Below, piece by piece: positions 32,935-41,077 of a stretch of DNA of 64,000 nucleotides (its first letter is position 1; each line of letters begins with the position of its first letter). Under the pieces are notes generated by a model. That model was not told where the DNA came from. It made no database searches and saw nothing but the letters and a program-made list of their open reading frames with translations. Source of the stretch: Ruminococcus sp. (GTDB taxonomy: Bacteria > Bacillota > Clostridia > Oscillospirales > Ruminococcaceae); assembly GCA_029062165.1 (NCBI GenBank), contig JAIDQQ010000024.1:186001-250000 (forward strand). Direction: 5' to 3'. The translations under genes and the position numbers were made by a program.

Positions 32935-33487
32935 TTTCGGACACCTCCGGAAAAGATTTGCATATTATGGAAATATTTATTTTTCCGTAATGATATGTTT
33001 TTCTTAAAGTACAGTTTTCCGGCATGACAGGTTCACCGGCTTCGGCTTCGTATTCGCATATAATAATACCGCCGTCCCTGACCTTTTCCGCAACAAACGG
33101 CAGAATATTATCAACATGGTTGTGCCGGTAAGGTGGGTCAAGAATTACAATATCGAAAATATTTCCTGTAAGCTTTATATAGTCGTAACTGTCACGGCTG
33201 ATAACTTCCGACTGTCTTTCAAAACCGACGGCACGTATATTATTATTTATACACCGTATGGCTCTTTGTGAACTGTCCACGAAAACAGCCCTTGACGCAC
33301 CACGGCTGATAGCCTCAATGCCCATCTGACCGCTACCGGCGAAGAGGTCAAGGACATAAGTTCCGGCGATTTCAAACTGTATAGCTGAAAAAACAGCTTC
33401 CTTGACTTTATCTGTAGTAGGTCTCACGTCGAGACCTTCAGGGGCTGTTAATTTTCTGCCCCTTGCAGTACCTGTAATAACTCTCAT
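32927..33487 (-). CDS. rsmD: 16S rRNA (guanine966-N2)-methyltransferase
   Basis: 186 residues; methylates G966 of 16S rRNA with SAM. It starts MRVITGTARGRKLTAPEG, has the SAM-binding VLDLFAGSGQMGIEA and the catalytic motif DIVILDPPY. It is the first gene of a three-gene operon with coaD and the coiled-coil gene, a pairing common in Firmicutes. CGGAGTG lies upstream of the ATG. Confidence 0.96.
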   Translation of the reverse strand: MRVITGTARGRKLTAPEGLDVRPTTDKVKEAVFSAIQFEIAGTYVLDLFAGSGQMGIEAISRGASRAVFVDSSQRAIRCINNNIRAVGFERQSEVISRDSYDYIKLTGNIFDIVILDPPYRHNHVDNILPFVAEKVRDGGIIICEYEAEAGEPVMPENCTLRKTYHYGKINISIICKSFPEVSENA

Positions 33488-33570
33488 TTACACACTCCGC
33501 AACCACACAGTAAAAAAAGTGCGGTTTTCCGCATTTACGGCATACGGTTGCCGATGTTTATATAAGACTT

Positions 33571-33599
33571 ATTATACCTTATTTTGCGGTGTTTGTCTA
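33571..33599 (-). promoter_or_regulatory. Promoter of the rsmD-coaD operon
   Basis: Minus strand TAGACA, 17 bases, TATAAT, about 85 bases before rsmD. Confidence 0.75.
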
Positions 33600-33667
33600 T
33601 ATTATTTTATAAAGATAGGTAAAACTTCACAAAAAAACATTTTTCTGTTTGTAAAAAATGACATAGA

Positions 33668-34210
33668 TTACTGTCTGTTGAAGTAATCAATTTTTCCGGA
33701 GGGTCTGAAATAAGTTCTTATATAGCCGTCAGTGGAGAGTATGACAAATTCGTTTGAATCTTCAATATAGTAAACGCCGTCACCGTCTTCGGCTTCGTAC
33801 TTGAAGAGTGCATCAGGATTATTTATAACATCACTTGCACCTTTTTCGTAATCTTTAGCGTTGAAATAATTAAAATCGTTTTCAAATTCGCTTCCATGTT
33901 TTTCAAAATGCTGATTAAGTAATTTTTCATTCCGGAAATGATATTCAACATAACTGTTGCCGTCGGAAAAAATTTCCTCCGGATTTCCGGAAATAATTTC
34001 AGTAACATCTTCCGTAACTGTTTCAACAGCAGTTTCAGAAATATTTTCAGAAACATTTTCCGGAGCAGATTCGGAATAACTTTCTGAATAACTTTCGCTT
34101 ACGGAAATATCTGTCTTTTCATTTTCGGTATCTATATTTGCGACAGCTACACCTGAACCGGCAAGAATTACGATAATTCCGGAAATAATACTTGCAATTT
34201 TTTTGTTCAT
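33668..34210 (-). CDS. Exported protein with CdiA-type toxin-like C-terminal domain
   Basis: 180 residues: a signal peptide or anchor (about 5-25), a Ser/Glu-rich repeated linker (SESYSESYSES, then E/V/T-rich), and a C-terminal domain from about 95 with QHFEKHGSEF, EKGASDVINN, GVYYIEDSNEFVIL, and TYFRPSGKIDYFNRQ. That order (HxxKHGxEF, YD-type strand, FKP near the end) recalls a nuclease-like toxin domain at the C-terminus of CdiA/RHS polymorphic toxins. No immunity gene is seen next to it. Its ATG overlaps the ybaK stop. Assignment is from recalled motifs, and export of such a small protein alone would be unusual. Confidence 0.6.
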   Translation of the reverse strand: MNKKIASIISGIIVILAGSGVAVANIDTENEKTDISVSESYSESYSESAPENVSENISETAVETVTEDVTEIISGNPEEIFSDGNSYVEYHFRNEKLLNQHFEKHGSEFENDFNYFNAKDYEKGASDVINNPDALFKYEAEDGDGVYYIEDSNEFVILSTDGYIRTYFRPSGKIDYFNRQ

Positions 34211-34683
34211 AATATAATATCCTCAAATTTTGCGTTGATAGTTTCCGCAAGCCTTACAGGTGAAAGATGTATCTGTAAACCGATTCTTCCACCGCTTATG
34301 TAGAATAACGGAAGATTTTCCGCACTTTTATGTATGACTGTCGGAAACTGTTTCTTCATGCCTATGGGAGTACACCCACCACGGACGTATCCGGTAATTT
34401 TGTTGATATCCTTTACGTGTATTAACTCTACTGATTTTTCCCCTACGCTTTTTGCCGATTTTTTTAAATCGAGTTCTTCGGCAACCGGTAGCAGAAAACA
34501 GTAATATCCGCCGGATTTTCCGTGTGCAACCAGTGTCTTGAAAGTTTCTTCCGGAGATTGTCCGAGAGCTTCCGCACAGGTTATACCGTCAATAAATTCC
34601 TCGCATTCATAGGACTGTGTTGTATATTCGACTTTGTTTTTTTCCAGAAAACGCATAGCATTTGTTTTGTTTTCTTTTGACAT
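34207..34683 (-). CDS. ybaK: Cys-tRNA(Pro)/Cys-tRNA(Cys) deacylase YbaK
   Basis: 158 residues of the YbaK/EbsC family, which removes misloaded Cys from tRNA(Pro). The family stretches EEFIDGITCAEALGQSPEETFKTLV, YVRGGCTPIGMKKQFPT and SGGRIGLQIHLSP are present, including the conserved Lys for catalysis. Length is normal. AAAAAGGTGATT precedes the ATG; queH lies immediately upstream. Confidence 0.94.
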   Translation of the reverse strand: MSKENKTNAMRFLEKNKVEYTTQSYECEEFIDGITCAEALGQSPEETFKTLVAHGKSGGYYCFLLPVAEELDLKKSAKSVGEKSVELIHVKDINKITGYVRGGCTPIGMKKQFPTVIHKSAENLPLFYISGGRIGLQIHLSPVRLAETINAKFEDIIL

Positions 34684-34687
34684 GAAA

Positions 34688-35305
34688 TCACCTTTTTTCT
34701 GAATTTATTTTACTGTAGATACAGCCACAGTAATTCTGCCGGTAGAGATTATATTTCCGTGAAAGTTCTATCGAGTGTTTATAACCGTCATGTTTCTTGA
34801 AATCGGAAAAAAGATAATCCACACCATATTTACCGGAAATTTCCGCACCGCACTGATTAATGAAAGTACAGTCTTTATGCGGACTTATTGTCAGGGTAGT
34901 AGTGAAATAGTCGCAGTTCAGTGACTTTGCTTTCTGTGCGGACATTTCAAGCCGGTGCGATATGCATTTCTGACAGCGTTCACTTCTTTCGGGGAGAGTT
35001 TCTAGACCTTTTGCGAGTTGATAGAAAATTTCCGGATTATATTCTTCTTCGATAATTTCAATATCGAGATTCATTTCATGGACAAGTCTTTTCAGTTCGT
35101 CGAGACGGTATATAAATTCACTTTCCGGCGATATGTTCGGATTACAGAAATAAAGCGTTATATTGAAATATTCTTCAAGTACGCACAGTGTATGACTACT
35201 GCACGGCGCACAGCATACGTGCAGTAAAAGTGACGGTTTATCACCGGATTTTTTTAATTGATTTAATTTGTCGTCGAGTAGTTTACCATAGTTTATTTTG
35301 TTCAT
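34688..35305 (-). CDS. queH: Epoxyqueuosine reductase QueH
   Basis: 205 residues, QueH (DUF208) family; reduces epoxyqueuosine to queuosine in tRNA anticodons, the last step of Q synthesis. Key Cys motifs are seen: LLHVCCAPCSSH, ERCQKCISHRL and QNYCGC, which bind the Fe-S cluster and metal. Its ATG overlaps the ricT stop (TAATG). Other queuosine genes are not in the window. Confidence 0.93.
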   Translation of the reverse strand: MNKINYGKLLDDKLNQLKKSGDKPSLLLHVCCAPCSSHTLCVLEEYFNITLYFCNPNISPESEFIYRLDELKRLVHEMNLDIEIIEEEYNPEIFYQLAKGLETLPERSERCQKCISHRLEMSAQKAKSLNCDYFTTTLTISPHKDCTFINQCGAEISGKYGVDYLFSDFKKHDGYKHSIELSRKYNLYRQNYCGCIYSKINSEKR

Positions 35306-36171
35306 TATTTGTCCTCGAGATTTTTAAGAGCTTTTATTTCGTCACGATTGAGTTTTATTTCAGCATCTTTCAGTAACTTTACTTCGCTTCTGTCGAGGAC
35401 TACCGGTACTTCCGACTTATCGGTTTTTATACGGAGTTTTCCGGTAATAATATTAGCGTCTTCAACTCTGCCCTTTATGCCGTCGGGAGTTACTACCAAT
35501 GCACCTACTTTAGGAGTTATTTTCAGAAGTTCTTCGTAAGCATTCTGTTCATTTTTCAGACAACACATAAGTCTACCGCACGTACCGGAAATTTTTGACG
35601 GATTAAGTGAAAGTCCCTGCTCCTTAGCCATTTTTATTGATACCGGCTGGAAATCATCTATATAACTTTTACAACAAAATTCACGTCCGCATATGCCCAG
35701 ACCACCTAAAATTTTAGCCTCATCACGTACACCAATCTGTCTTAACTCTATACGTGTACGGAAAATTCCAGCCAAATCCTTGACGAGTTCACGGAAATCA
35801 ACACGGTTTTCAGCGGTAAAGTAGAAAAGCAGTTTGCTGTTATCGAAAGCACATTCAACATCAACGAGATTCATTTTCAGATTACGTAATTTTATTTTTT
35901 CCTCGCATATCCTGAAAGCGTCTTTTTCTTTCTGCTGTTTTCTGTAGAGTATTTTCAAATCGTATTCGTTGGCGTGCCTTAGGACAGGTTTAAGCGGTGA
36001 CGTAAAAAAATTATCGTCAATCATTCTGTTAGCTATGACTATTTCACCGCATTCAGTACCACCGGCGGTTTCTACTATGACCATATCGCCGATATTGGTA
36101 CTTATTCCCTCCGGTGCAAAATAATATATTTTACCCGCCTTTTTAAATCGGATTCCTACAATTTCTTTCAT
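35305..36171 (-). CDS. ricT: PSP1-domain protein RicT (YaaT)
   Basis: 288 residues; the PSP1 C-terminal domain family. Cysteines of the RicT iron-sulphur site are present (LGICGREFCCKSYIDDF and GTCGRLMCCLKNEQ). In Bacillus RicT forms the Y-complex with RicA and RicF, which guides RNase Y and affects sporulation. Partners are not seen here. Next to holB as in Bacillus (holB-yaaT). GGAGGAATTTTT precedes the ATG. Confidence 0.92.
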   Translation of the reverse strand: MKEIVGIRFKKAGKIYYFAPEGISTNIGDMVIVETAGGTECGEIVIANRMIDDNFFTSPLKPVLRHANEYDLKILYRKQQKEKDAFRICEEKIKLRNLKMNLVDVECAFDNSKLLFYFTAENRVDFRELVKDLAGIFRTRIELRQIGVRDEAKILGGLGICGREFCCKSYIDDFQPVSIKMAKEQGLSLNPSKISGTCGRLMCCLKNEQNAYEELLKITPKVGALVVTPDGIKGRVEDANIITGKLRIKTDKSEVPVVLDRSEVKLLKDAEIKLNRDEIKALKNLEDK

Positions 36172-36189
36172 AAAAATTCCTCCGGTATT

Positions 36190-37173
36190 TTATATTAATG
36201 TTTCGGTAATTTCCGCACATAATGCCGACAGTGCAAGGTTTATATTGACATTGCATTCTATCGTATGCCATGCACGTTCTATAGAGTTATGAATTTTTTC
36301 TGCCTGTCGGGATGTCAGAATATACGATAATCTGACAGCACCCTCACGATAACAGCCTATATTATCGGCTTCGGGATTCTGAATAAGTACGGCAGAATCT
36401 CTTATTATATTATCAAGCATAGAGAGTACCGTTTTAACAACAGGTCTTTCCTTGCCGAGTGTGTATAACGTCGTATCAAGTGAATATTCGTCTTTTCTAA
36501 TTATACTATCAGTGAGCATTTTTGTCAAATCAATATGCTGACGTAAATCTTCATTCCGGATATATTCCGTACACATTCCGATATTACCGTGAAAACATTC
36601 TATAGATTTTCTTATTTCCTGTTTACCGTAACCGCTTTCAGTAAGGGAATTTTCCGCCTGTTCTTCGGTACAGGGTGATACTCCGAAACATACACATCTT
36701 GAAATGATAGTCGGCAGGAAATCGGCTTTTGTTTCCGACGTGAATATAAAATATACATAGTCGGGTGGTTCTTCGATTATTTTCAGTAACGTATTCTGTG
36801 TGCGGACGTCCATGTTGTGACAGTCACGGAATATATATACTTTACAGTCTGTATCGTTGTTAGGCTTTATGAATGCATCTGTACATATTTTCCGTGCGGT
36901 ATCGACTGAATAGCCCCCCGATTTTCCGGAAGTCCCGACGTATTTCACATCAGGGTGCGTATCAGCTTGGATATTCCTACAGGTACTACATACGCCACAT
37001 GGCATATTGTCGACAGGATTCGGACACATTAAAAGACCTGTATATAATTCCGCCATTAGTTTTTTACCCGTACCATTTTCGCCGTAAAAAAGTACCGTAT
37101 GGGCAAAACGTCCGGATTTTTTCATATTGCATAGATTTGAAATCAATAAATTATTTCCGTAAATTTTTTTCAT
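36190..37173 (-). CDS. holB: DNA polymerase III delta' subunit
   Basis: 327 residues; clamp-loader subunit of the replisome. It has a Walker-like GENGTGKK, a zinc site with CPNPVDNMPCGVCSTC, DCHNMDVRTQNTLLKIIEEPP and the SRC motif (IISRCVCF). Compared with the tau/gamma subunit the ATP site is degenerate, as is usual for delta'. GAGG lies seven bases before the ATG. Neighbours ricT and the PLP decarboxylase match the Bacillus yaaO-tmk-holB-yaaT region, although tmk is missing. Confidence 0.93.
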   Translation of the reverse strand: MKKIYGNNLLISNLCNMKKSGRFAHTVLFYGENGTGKKLMAELYTGLLMCPNPVDNMPCGVCSTCRNIQADTHPDVKYVGTSGKSGGYSVDTARKICTDAFIKPNNDTDCKVYIFRDCHNMDVRTQNTLLKIIEEPPDYVYFIFTSETKADFLPTIISRCVCFGVSPCTEEQAENSLTESGYGKQEIRKSIECFHGNIGMCTEYIRNEDLRQHIDLTKMLTDSIIRKDEYSLDTTLYTLGKERPVVKTVLSMLDNIIRDSAVLIQNPEADNIGCYREGAVRLSYILTSRQAEKIHNSIERAWHTIECNVNINLALSALCAEITETLI

Positions 37174-37202
37174 AAATAAACCTCGTTTATTCTGTGATAA
37201 TA

Positions 37203-38531
37203 TTATTTTACCACAATTACTTCCGAAATGCCATACTTCCGGAAAATATTTACAGAATTTTTGTCAATGCGTTCACCGCTTGCAACAATAGGTATCGCTG
37301 GCGGACATGGTACTTTTACAGACGCACATATTCTGTCGACTGCTTCTTCAACAGATATAGTTTCACATTCAGAGAATACCGCATCATGTACAGACATTAC
37401 ACGCTCCGGAAGTTCCGGTCTGAAGTCCATAGTATACGGCGGTATCCTGTTACAGATTTCAAGGGCTTCCGAAAGAGCATTATATAATATATCGTAATCG
37501 CAACCAGTACATACCGGCGACATAAGAAGTACTATTATTGTACTGTCCGAATATTCGCATTCTACACCGTACCGACGGAGCAGGTCTGCAAGTTCGTTAC
37601 CGTTGTAACCGCTTTCGCTTGCCTTTATCGTAATATGAAACGGTTCACTTTCTGAAAATATAAGTCTGTCGGAAAAATCCCACCGAAAACTTTCTATATA
37701 TCTTATATTTGATTCTATATCCGATTTTATTGAATCTTCTATATATTTATTGCATAAGTCAAGGGACATCATAATTAGATACGACGGACTTGTTGACCCG
37801 AACATACTCATTGCCTGTTTGAGTATCGGGACATATTCTGGTACGGACGTATGAAGCATTGCCGAACCTGTAAGAGCAGGTAACATTTTATGGGCGGAAT
37901 CGCAACACAAATCCGCTCCGAGTGTTATCGGGTGTATATCGTCTTTCATAAATTTCAAGTGCGCTCCGTGTGCGTTATCGACAATAAGGCGTGCGTTATA
38001 TTTATGACATATTTCAGCCAGTACCGATATATCAGCAGTTTTTCCGGTATAGTCCGGTGACGTGACGTACAGTGCAGACGGTACGCCGGAATTTTTCAGT
38101 AAGTTTTCAACAGTATTTATGTTTATGTTTCCGGAAAGTATTCCGGTTTTGTATTCCGGTAAAATCCATTCAACGTCAAGGTCAAGCAAGGCGACGGCAT
38201 TTAAGAAAGCCCTGTGTACGTTACGTATGGCGAAAATTTTTCTGTTTTCCGACTTCATGATATAAAGCATAGTCTGTATGCACAGTGTAGAACCTCCGGC
38301 AGAATATACCGTACCGGCTGTGCCGTAAAGTTCCGACATATTTTTTTCACTCTGTGCGATAATCCCACCGGCTTCAAAAAGACTGTCCGCACCGGATATT
38401 TCCGTTATATCGAAAGAGTACATTTCCGAAAATGCTGGTACAGGTGCTATGCCCTTATGAGCAGGCATATGACACCGTAGTGTTCCGGATTGTGCGTATT
38501 TCTTAAGAAAATCATATACAGGTGTATTCAT
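37203..38531 (-). CDS. Orn/Lys/Arg decarboxylase-like PLP enzyme (YaaO type)
   Basis: 442 residues, fold-type I PLP enzyme of the Orn/Lys/Arg decarboxylase family. The start LRCHMPAHKGIAPV, the Asp motif LIVDNAHGAHL and the PLP-lysine in CDSAHKMLPALTG are clear. The short form (near 450-480 residues, no wing domain) is the Bacillus YaaO/SpeA type. Substrate cannot be read from the sequence; arginine and lysine are both possible. AAGGAG precedes the ATG by nine to ten bases. Confidence 0.87.
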   Translation of the reverse strand: MNTPVYDFLKKYAQSGTLRCHMPAHKGIAPVPAFSEMYSFDITEISGADSLFEAGGIIAQSEKNMSELYGTAGTVYSAGGSTLCIQTMLYIMKSENRKIFAIRNVHRAFLNAVALLDLDVEWILPEYKTGILSGNININTVENLLKNSGVPSALYVTSPDYTGKTADISVLAEICHKYNARLIVDNAHGAHLKFMKDDIHPITLGADLCCDSAHKMLPALTGSAMLHTSVPEYVPILKQAMSMFGSTSPSYLIMMSLDLCNKYIEDSIKSDIESNIRYIESFRWDFSDRLIFSESEPFHITIKASESGYNGNELADLLRRYGVECEYSDSTIIVLLMSPVCTGCDYDILYNALSEALEICNRIPPYTMDFRPELPERVMSVHDAVFSECETISVEEAVDRICASVKVPCPPAIPIVASGERIDKNSVNIFRKYGISEVIVVK

Positions 38532-38544
38532 ATAAAAAAACTCC

Positions 38545-40365
38545 TTAAAGATTCTGTATTACTTCCCATAGTTCATGGGCTGTATCGAGATTTACTCCTA
38601 CAGTGTCGGCGAGTTCTTCCGGTGTAGCTTTTTTGAGATTGTCTTTAGTCTTGTACTTAATCATAAGTTTTTCAGACTTCTTTTCACCGATACCCTTTAC
38701 TGTAGTGAGTTCTGAAAGATATGTCTTTTTCTTATGTTTCGAGTGCATATAGTTTACGGCATAACGGTGTACTTCGTCCTGTATGCGTGTCACGATATTG
38801 AACGCAGACTGTAAATTATTTATCTGTATTTCATGTCCGCCGGAAGTAATCGCACGGGTACGGTGTCTGTTATCCTTTACCATACCGAAAATTTTTATAT
38901 CAATATTCAAATCCCTGACGAGTTCAGTTATTATATTTACGTGACCTTTTCCGCCGTCGAGAAGAATAAGGTCAGGTTTACGCCGGAAGTATTCGTCACC
39001 GTCCTGATTTATTATGTGCATAAGTCGGCGTTCAAGTACCTCGTACATACTTTCGTAATCGTTCTGTGTCCGTATTTGCTTTACGTTAAAACGCCTGTAT
39101 GCCTTTTTAAAGGGTCTGCCGTTGACGAATACAACCATTCCGGCAACTATAGACTCGTCAGCGAGATTTGAAATGTCGTAAGCCTCTATATACTTCGGTG
39201 GCTTATCAAGTCCGAGGACTTTTGCAAGCTGTTCCAGTGCGATTACTTCCTTGCCAGTACGATTATTTTTCATAGCGACGTATTCCGCACTGTTGCTTTT
39301 CGCAAGCCTTAACAGTTCCGACTGATTCCCACGTTTTGCGGTATTTATAGTTATTTTCCGTCCGGACTGTTCAGAAAGCATTTTCTGTATGAGTTCGTGG
39401 TCTTCCGGAAGAGTTTCAGTAATAATCAGTTCCGGAATATCATTTCTGTTATAATAGTACTGCATTATGAAAGATGTCAGTATATCATCATCACTGTTAT
39501 ATTGAAATTCAATTACTGTTTTGTCATAAAGCCTGTTGTTACGATACATTAAAACAGAAATATAAATGCCGTCATAAAATTGTGCAATACCTATAATATC
39601 AGCATTTTCCACTGTATTATTTATGATTTTCTGTTTTTCATACGATTTTTTTATATAGTCTATCCTGTCACGGAGTACAATAGCCTTTTCAAAGTCGAGA
39701 TTTTCAGATGCCTTGTTCATTTCTTCTTCCATATGCCTTAGTGCTTCTTTACTGCCTTTTTTCATGAAATTTTCCGCCTGTTTTATGATTCCGACGTATT
39801 CTTCATGTGAAATTTTTCCGGTACATACACCCATACAGTTTTTTATATGATAGTTCAGACACGGACGGTTTTTACCAAAATCCTGCGGAAATTTTCTGTT
39901 ACAAGTCGGCAGTCTGAAAATACGGTTTACTTCGTCGACAGTTTCCTTTGCGACGAATCCGCTTGTATAAGGGTCTGAATACTTTCCGGATTGCAGAGTA
40001 TTTTTTTCAGCGGTAATGCGTGGGTATTCGTCATCTGAAATGCGGATATAGTGATAACCTTTGTCATCTTTCAGGAGTATGTTATATTTAGGCTTATGCT
40101 GTTTTATCAGACTGCATTCAAGTAATAACGCTTCGTATTCGCTGTCGGTGACTATGAAATCATAGTCACTGACATTCGATACCATAGCCGAAACTTTCGG
40201 TGTATGGTCAGCATTTTCCCTGAAGTAACTGCTTACACGTCGGTGAAGATTCTTTGCTTTTCCGATATATATAATATTTCCGTCGTGGTCTTTCATGATG
40301 TATACACCGGAAGATTCCGTAAGTCTGGAAGTCTTTTCACGCAGATATTGTAATCTTGGATTCAT
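38545..40365 (-). CDS. uvrC: Excinuclease ABC subunit C
   Basis: 606 residues; makes both incisions in nucleotide excision repair with UvrAB. Domains in order: GIY-YIG nuclease (SGVYIMKDHDGNIIYIGKAKNL), Cys-rich region (LNYHIKNCMGVCTGKI), UVR motif (about 195-235), RNase H-like domain (AYDISNL and DLILLDGGKGHVN with catalytic Asp), and helix-hairpin-helix pair at the end (LTTVKGIGEKKSEKLM). Length is normal. AAGAGGTAAATAA precedes the ATG. Confidence 0.97.
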   Translation of the reverse strand: MNPRLQYLREKTSRLTESSGVYIMKDHDGNIIYIGKAKNLHRRVSSYFRENADHTPKVSAMVSNVSDYDFIVTDSEYEALLLECSLIKQHKPKYNILLKDDKGYHYIRISDDEYPRITAEKNTLQSGKYSDPYTSGFVAKETVDEVNRIFRLPTCNRKFPQDFGKNRPCLNYHIKNCMGVCTGKISHEEYVGIIKQAENFMKKGSKEALRHMEEEMNKASENLDFEKAIVLRDRIDYIKKSYEKQKIINNTVENADIIGIAQFYDGIYISVLMYRNNRLYDKTVIEFQYNSDDDILTSFIMQYYYNRNDIPELIITETLPEDHELIQKMLSEQSGRKITINTAKRGNQSELLRLAKSNSAEYVAMKNNRTGKEVIALEQLAKVLGLDKPPKYIEAYDISNLADESIVAGMVVFVNGRPFKKAYRRFNVKQIRTQNDYESMYEVLERRLMHIINQDGDEYFRRKPDLILLDGGKGHVNIITELVRDLNIDIKIFGMVKDNRHRTRAITSGGHEIQINNLQSAFNIVTRIQDEVHRYAVNYMHSKHKKKTYLSELTTVKGIGEKKSEKLMIKYKTKDNLKKATPEELADTVGVNLDTAHELWEVIQNL

Positions 40366-40379
40366 ATTTATTTACCTCT

Positions 40380-40676
40380 TTAAAGACAGTATTTCATTAT
40401 TCTGTACATTCTTTTTCTTGCTCGGGACATCATAGCCGATACCGCCTGCGGAGTTACTCCGTACATTTTTGCGATAGTCACTGTATCAAGCCCCTTGAAA
40501 TAGTATAACATAATAATTTCCTTTTGTCTCGGTGTAAGTTCATTATTAATAACATTTAACAAAATTCTTTTCAGTCTGGCTACTGAACTTTCATTGCTTC
40601 GGGTTTCTATTATGGCACGGATATTTTCGTCAATTGCACCTATGGTTTTATCGTAATATCTTTTACGCCTTGTCAC
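40380..40676 (-). CDS. Sigma-70 region 4-like DNA-binding protein, GTG start
   Basis: 98 residues from the GTG at 40676. The C-terminal 55 residues are a sigma region-4 HTH (LTPRQKEIIMLYYFKGLDTVTIAKMYGVTPQAVSAMMSRARKRM). No region 2 is present, so it is not a full sigma factor; it resembles small phage or two-part sigma-like regulators such as ArpU-type proteins. The start overlaps the end of the upstream small gene by 14 bases, and GGAAAGGG stands nine bases before it; the track start at 40727 is a TTG without such a site. It heads the uvrC operon with that small gene. Confidence 0.72.
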   Translation of the reverse strand: MTRRKRYYDKTIGAIDENIRAIIETRSNESSVARLKRILLNVINNELTPRQKEIIMLYYFKGLDTVTIAKMYGVTPQAVSAMMSRARKRMYRIMKYCL

Positions 40677-40833
40677 GTTTTTCAACCCTTTCCACGTACT
40701 TTTCAAGGTGTTCTGTAATTTCTTCAAGTTCAGATTTTTCAGTGTACAGTAGTTTTATACGTTGTGCAATATTTTCCTCGTCGGGTAAATTTTTTGTGTT
40801 TTTAAGTTTTGTAAGAAACTTTATACGCTCCAT
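40663..40833 (-). CDS. Small coiled-coil protein upstream of the sigma-like gene
   Basis: Not in the ORF track. From the ATG at 40833 it gives 56 residues, MERIKFLTKLKNTKN... ending EHLEKYVERVEKRDKA, highly helical. The frame stays open upstream to 40878 (RTLIENYRKSHILI), and the only strong site, GGAGG at 40886-40890, lies seven bases before an ATC at 40876-40878. The promoter places the RNA start near 40904. So translation may start at a rare codon near 40878, or weakly at 40833. It looks like the first half of a split regulator. Confidence 0.55.
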   Translation of the reverse strand: MERIKFLTKLKNTKNLPDEENIAQRIKLLYTEKSELEEITEHLEKYVERVEKRDKA

Positions 40834-40910
40834 TATAAGTATATGACTTTTTCTGTAATTTTCTATCAGTGTACGGATAAATATTCCTCCAGTTTTTTTA
40901 TAGTATATAC

Positions 40911-40939
40911 ATTATATAATATGTATGGTTTGGTGTCTA
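40911..40939 (-). promoter_or_regulatory. Promoter of the uvrC-holB operon
   Basis: Minus strand TAGACA, 17 bases, TATAAT; identical boxes to the rsmD promoter. Confidence 0.8.
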
Positions 40940-41009
40940 CAGATAAAATATTAAAATTTTTAATTAAAAATTCTCCGGTATAAATTCAGGAAAAATATTT
41001 CAATAAGTA

Positions 41010-41038
41010 GTGACATTATGAAAATTTTGTGATATAAT
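41010..41038 (+). promoter_or_regulatory. Promoter of the nadB operon
   Basis: GTGACA, 17 bases, TATAAT, 40 bases before the nadB ATG. Confidence 0.72.
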
Positions 41039-41077
41039 ATTTAAGTACCATATTTTTTTAAAAGGACGTGCTGAAAC

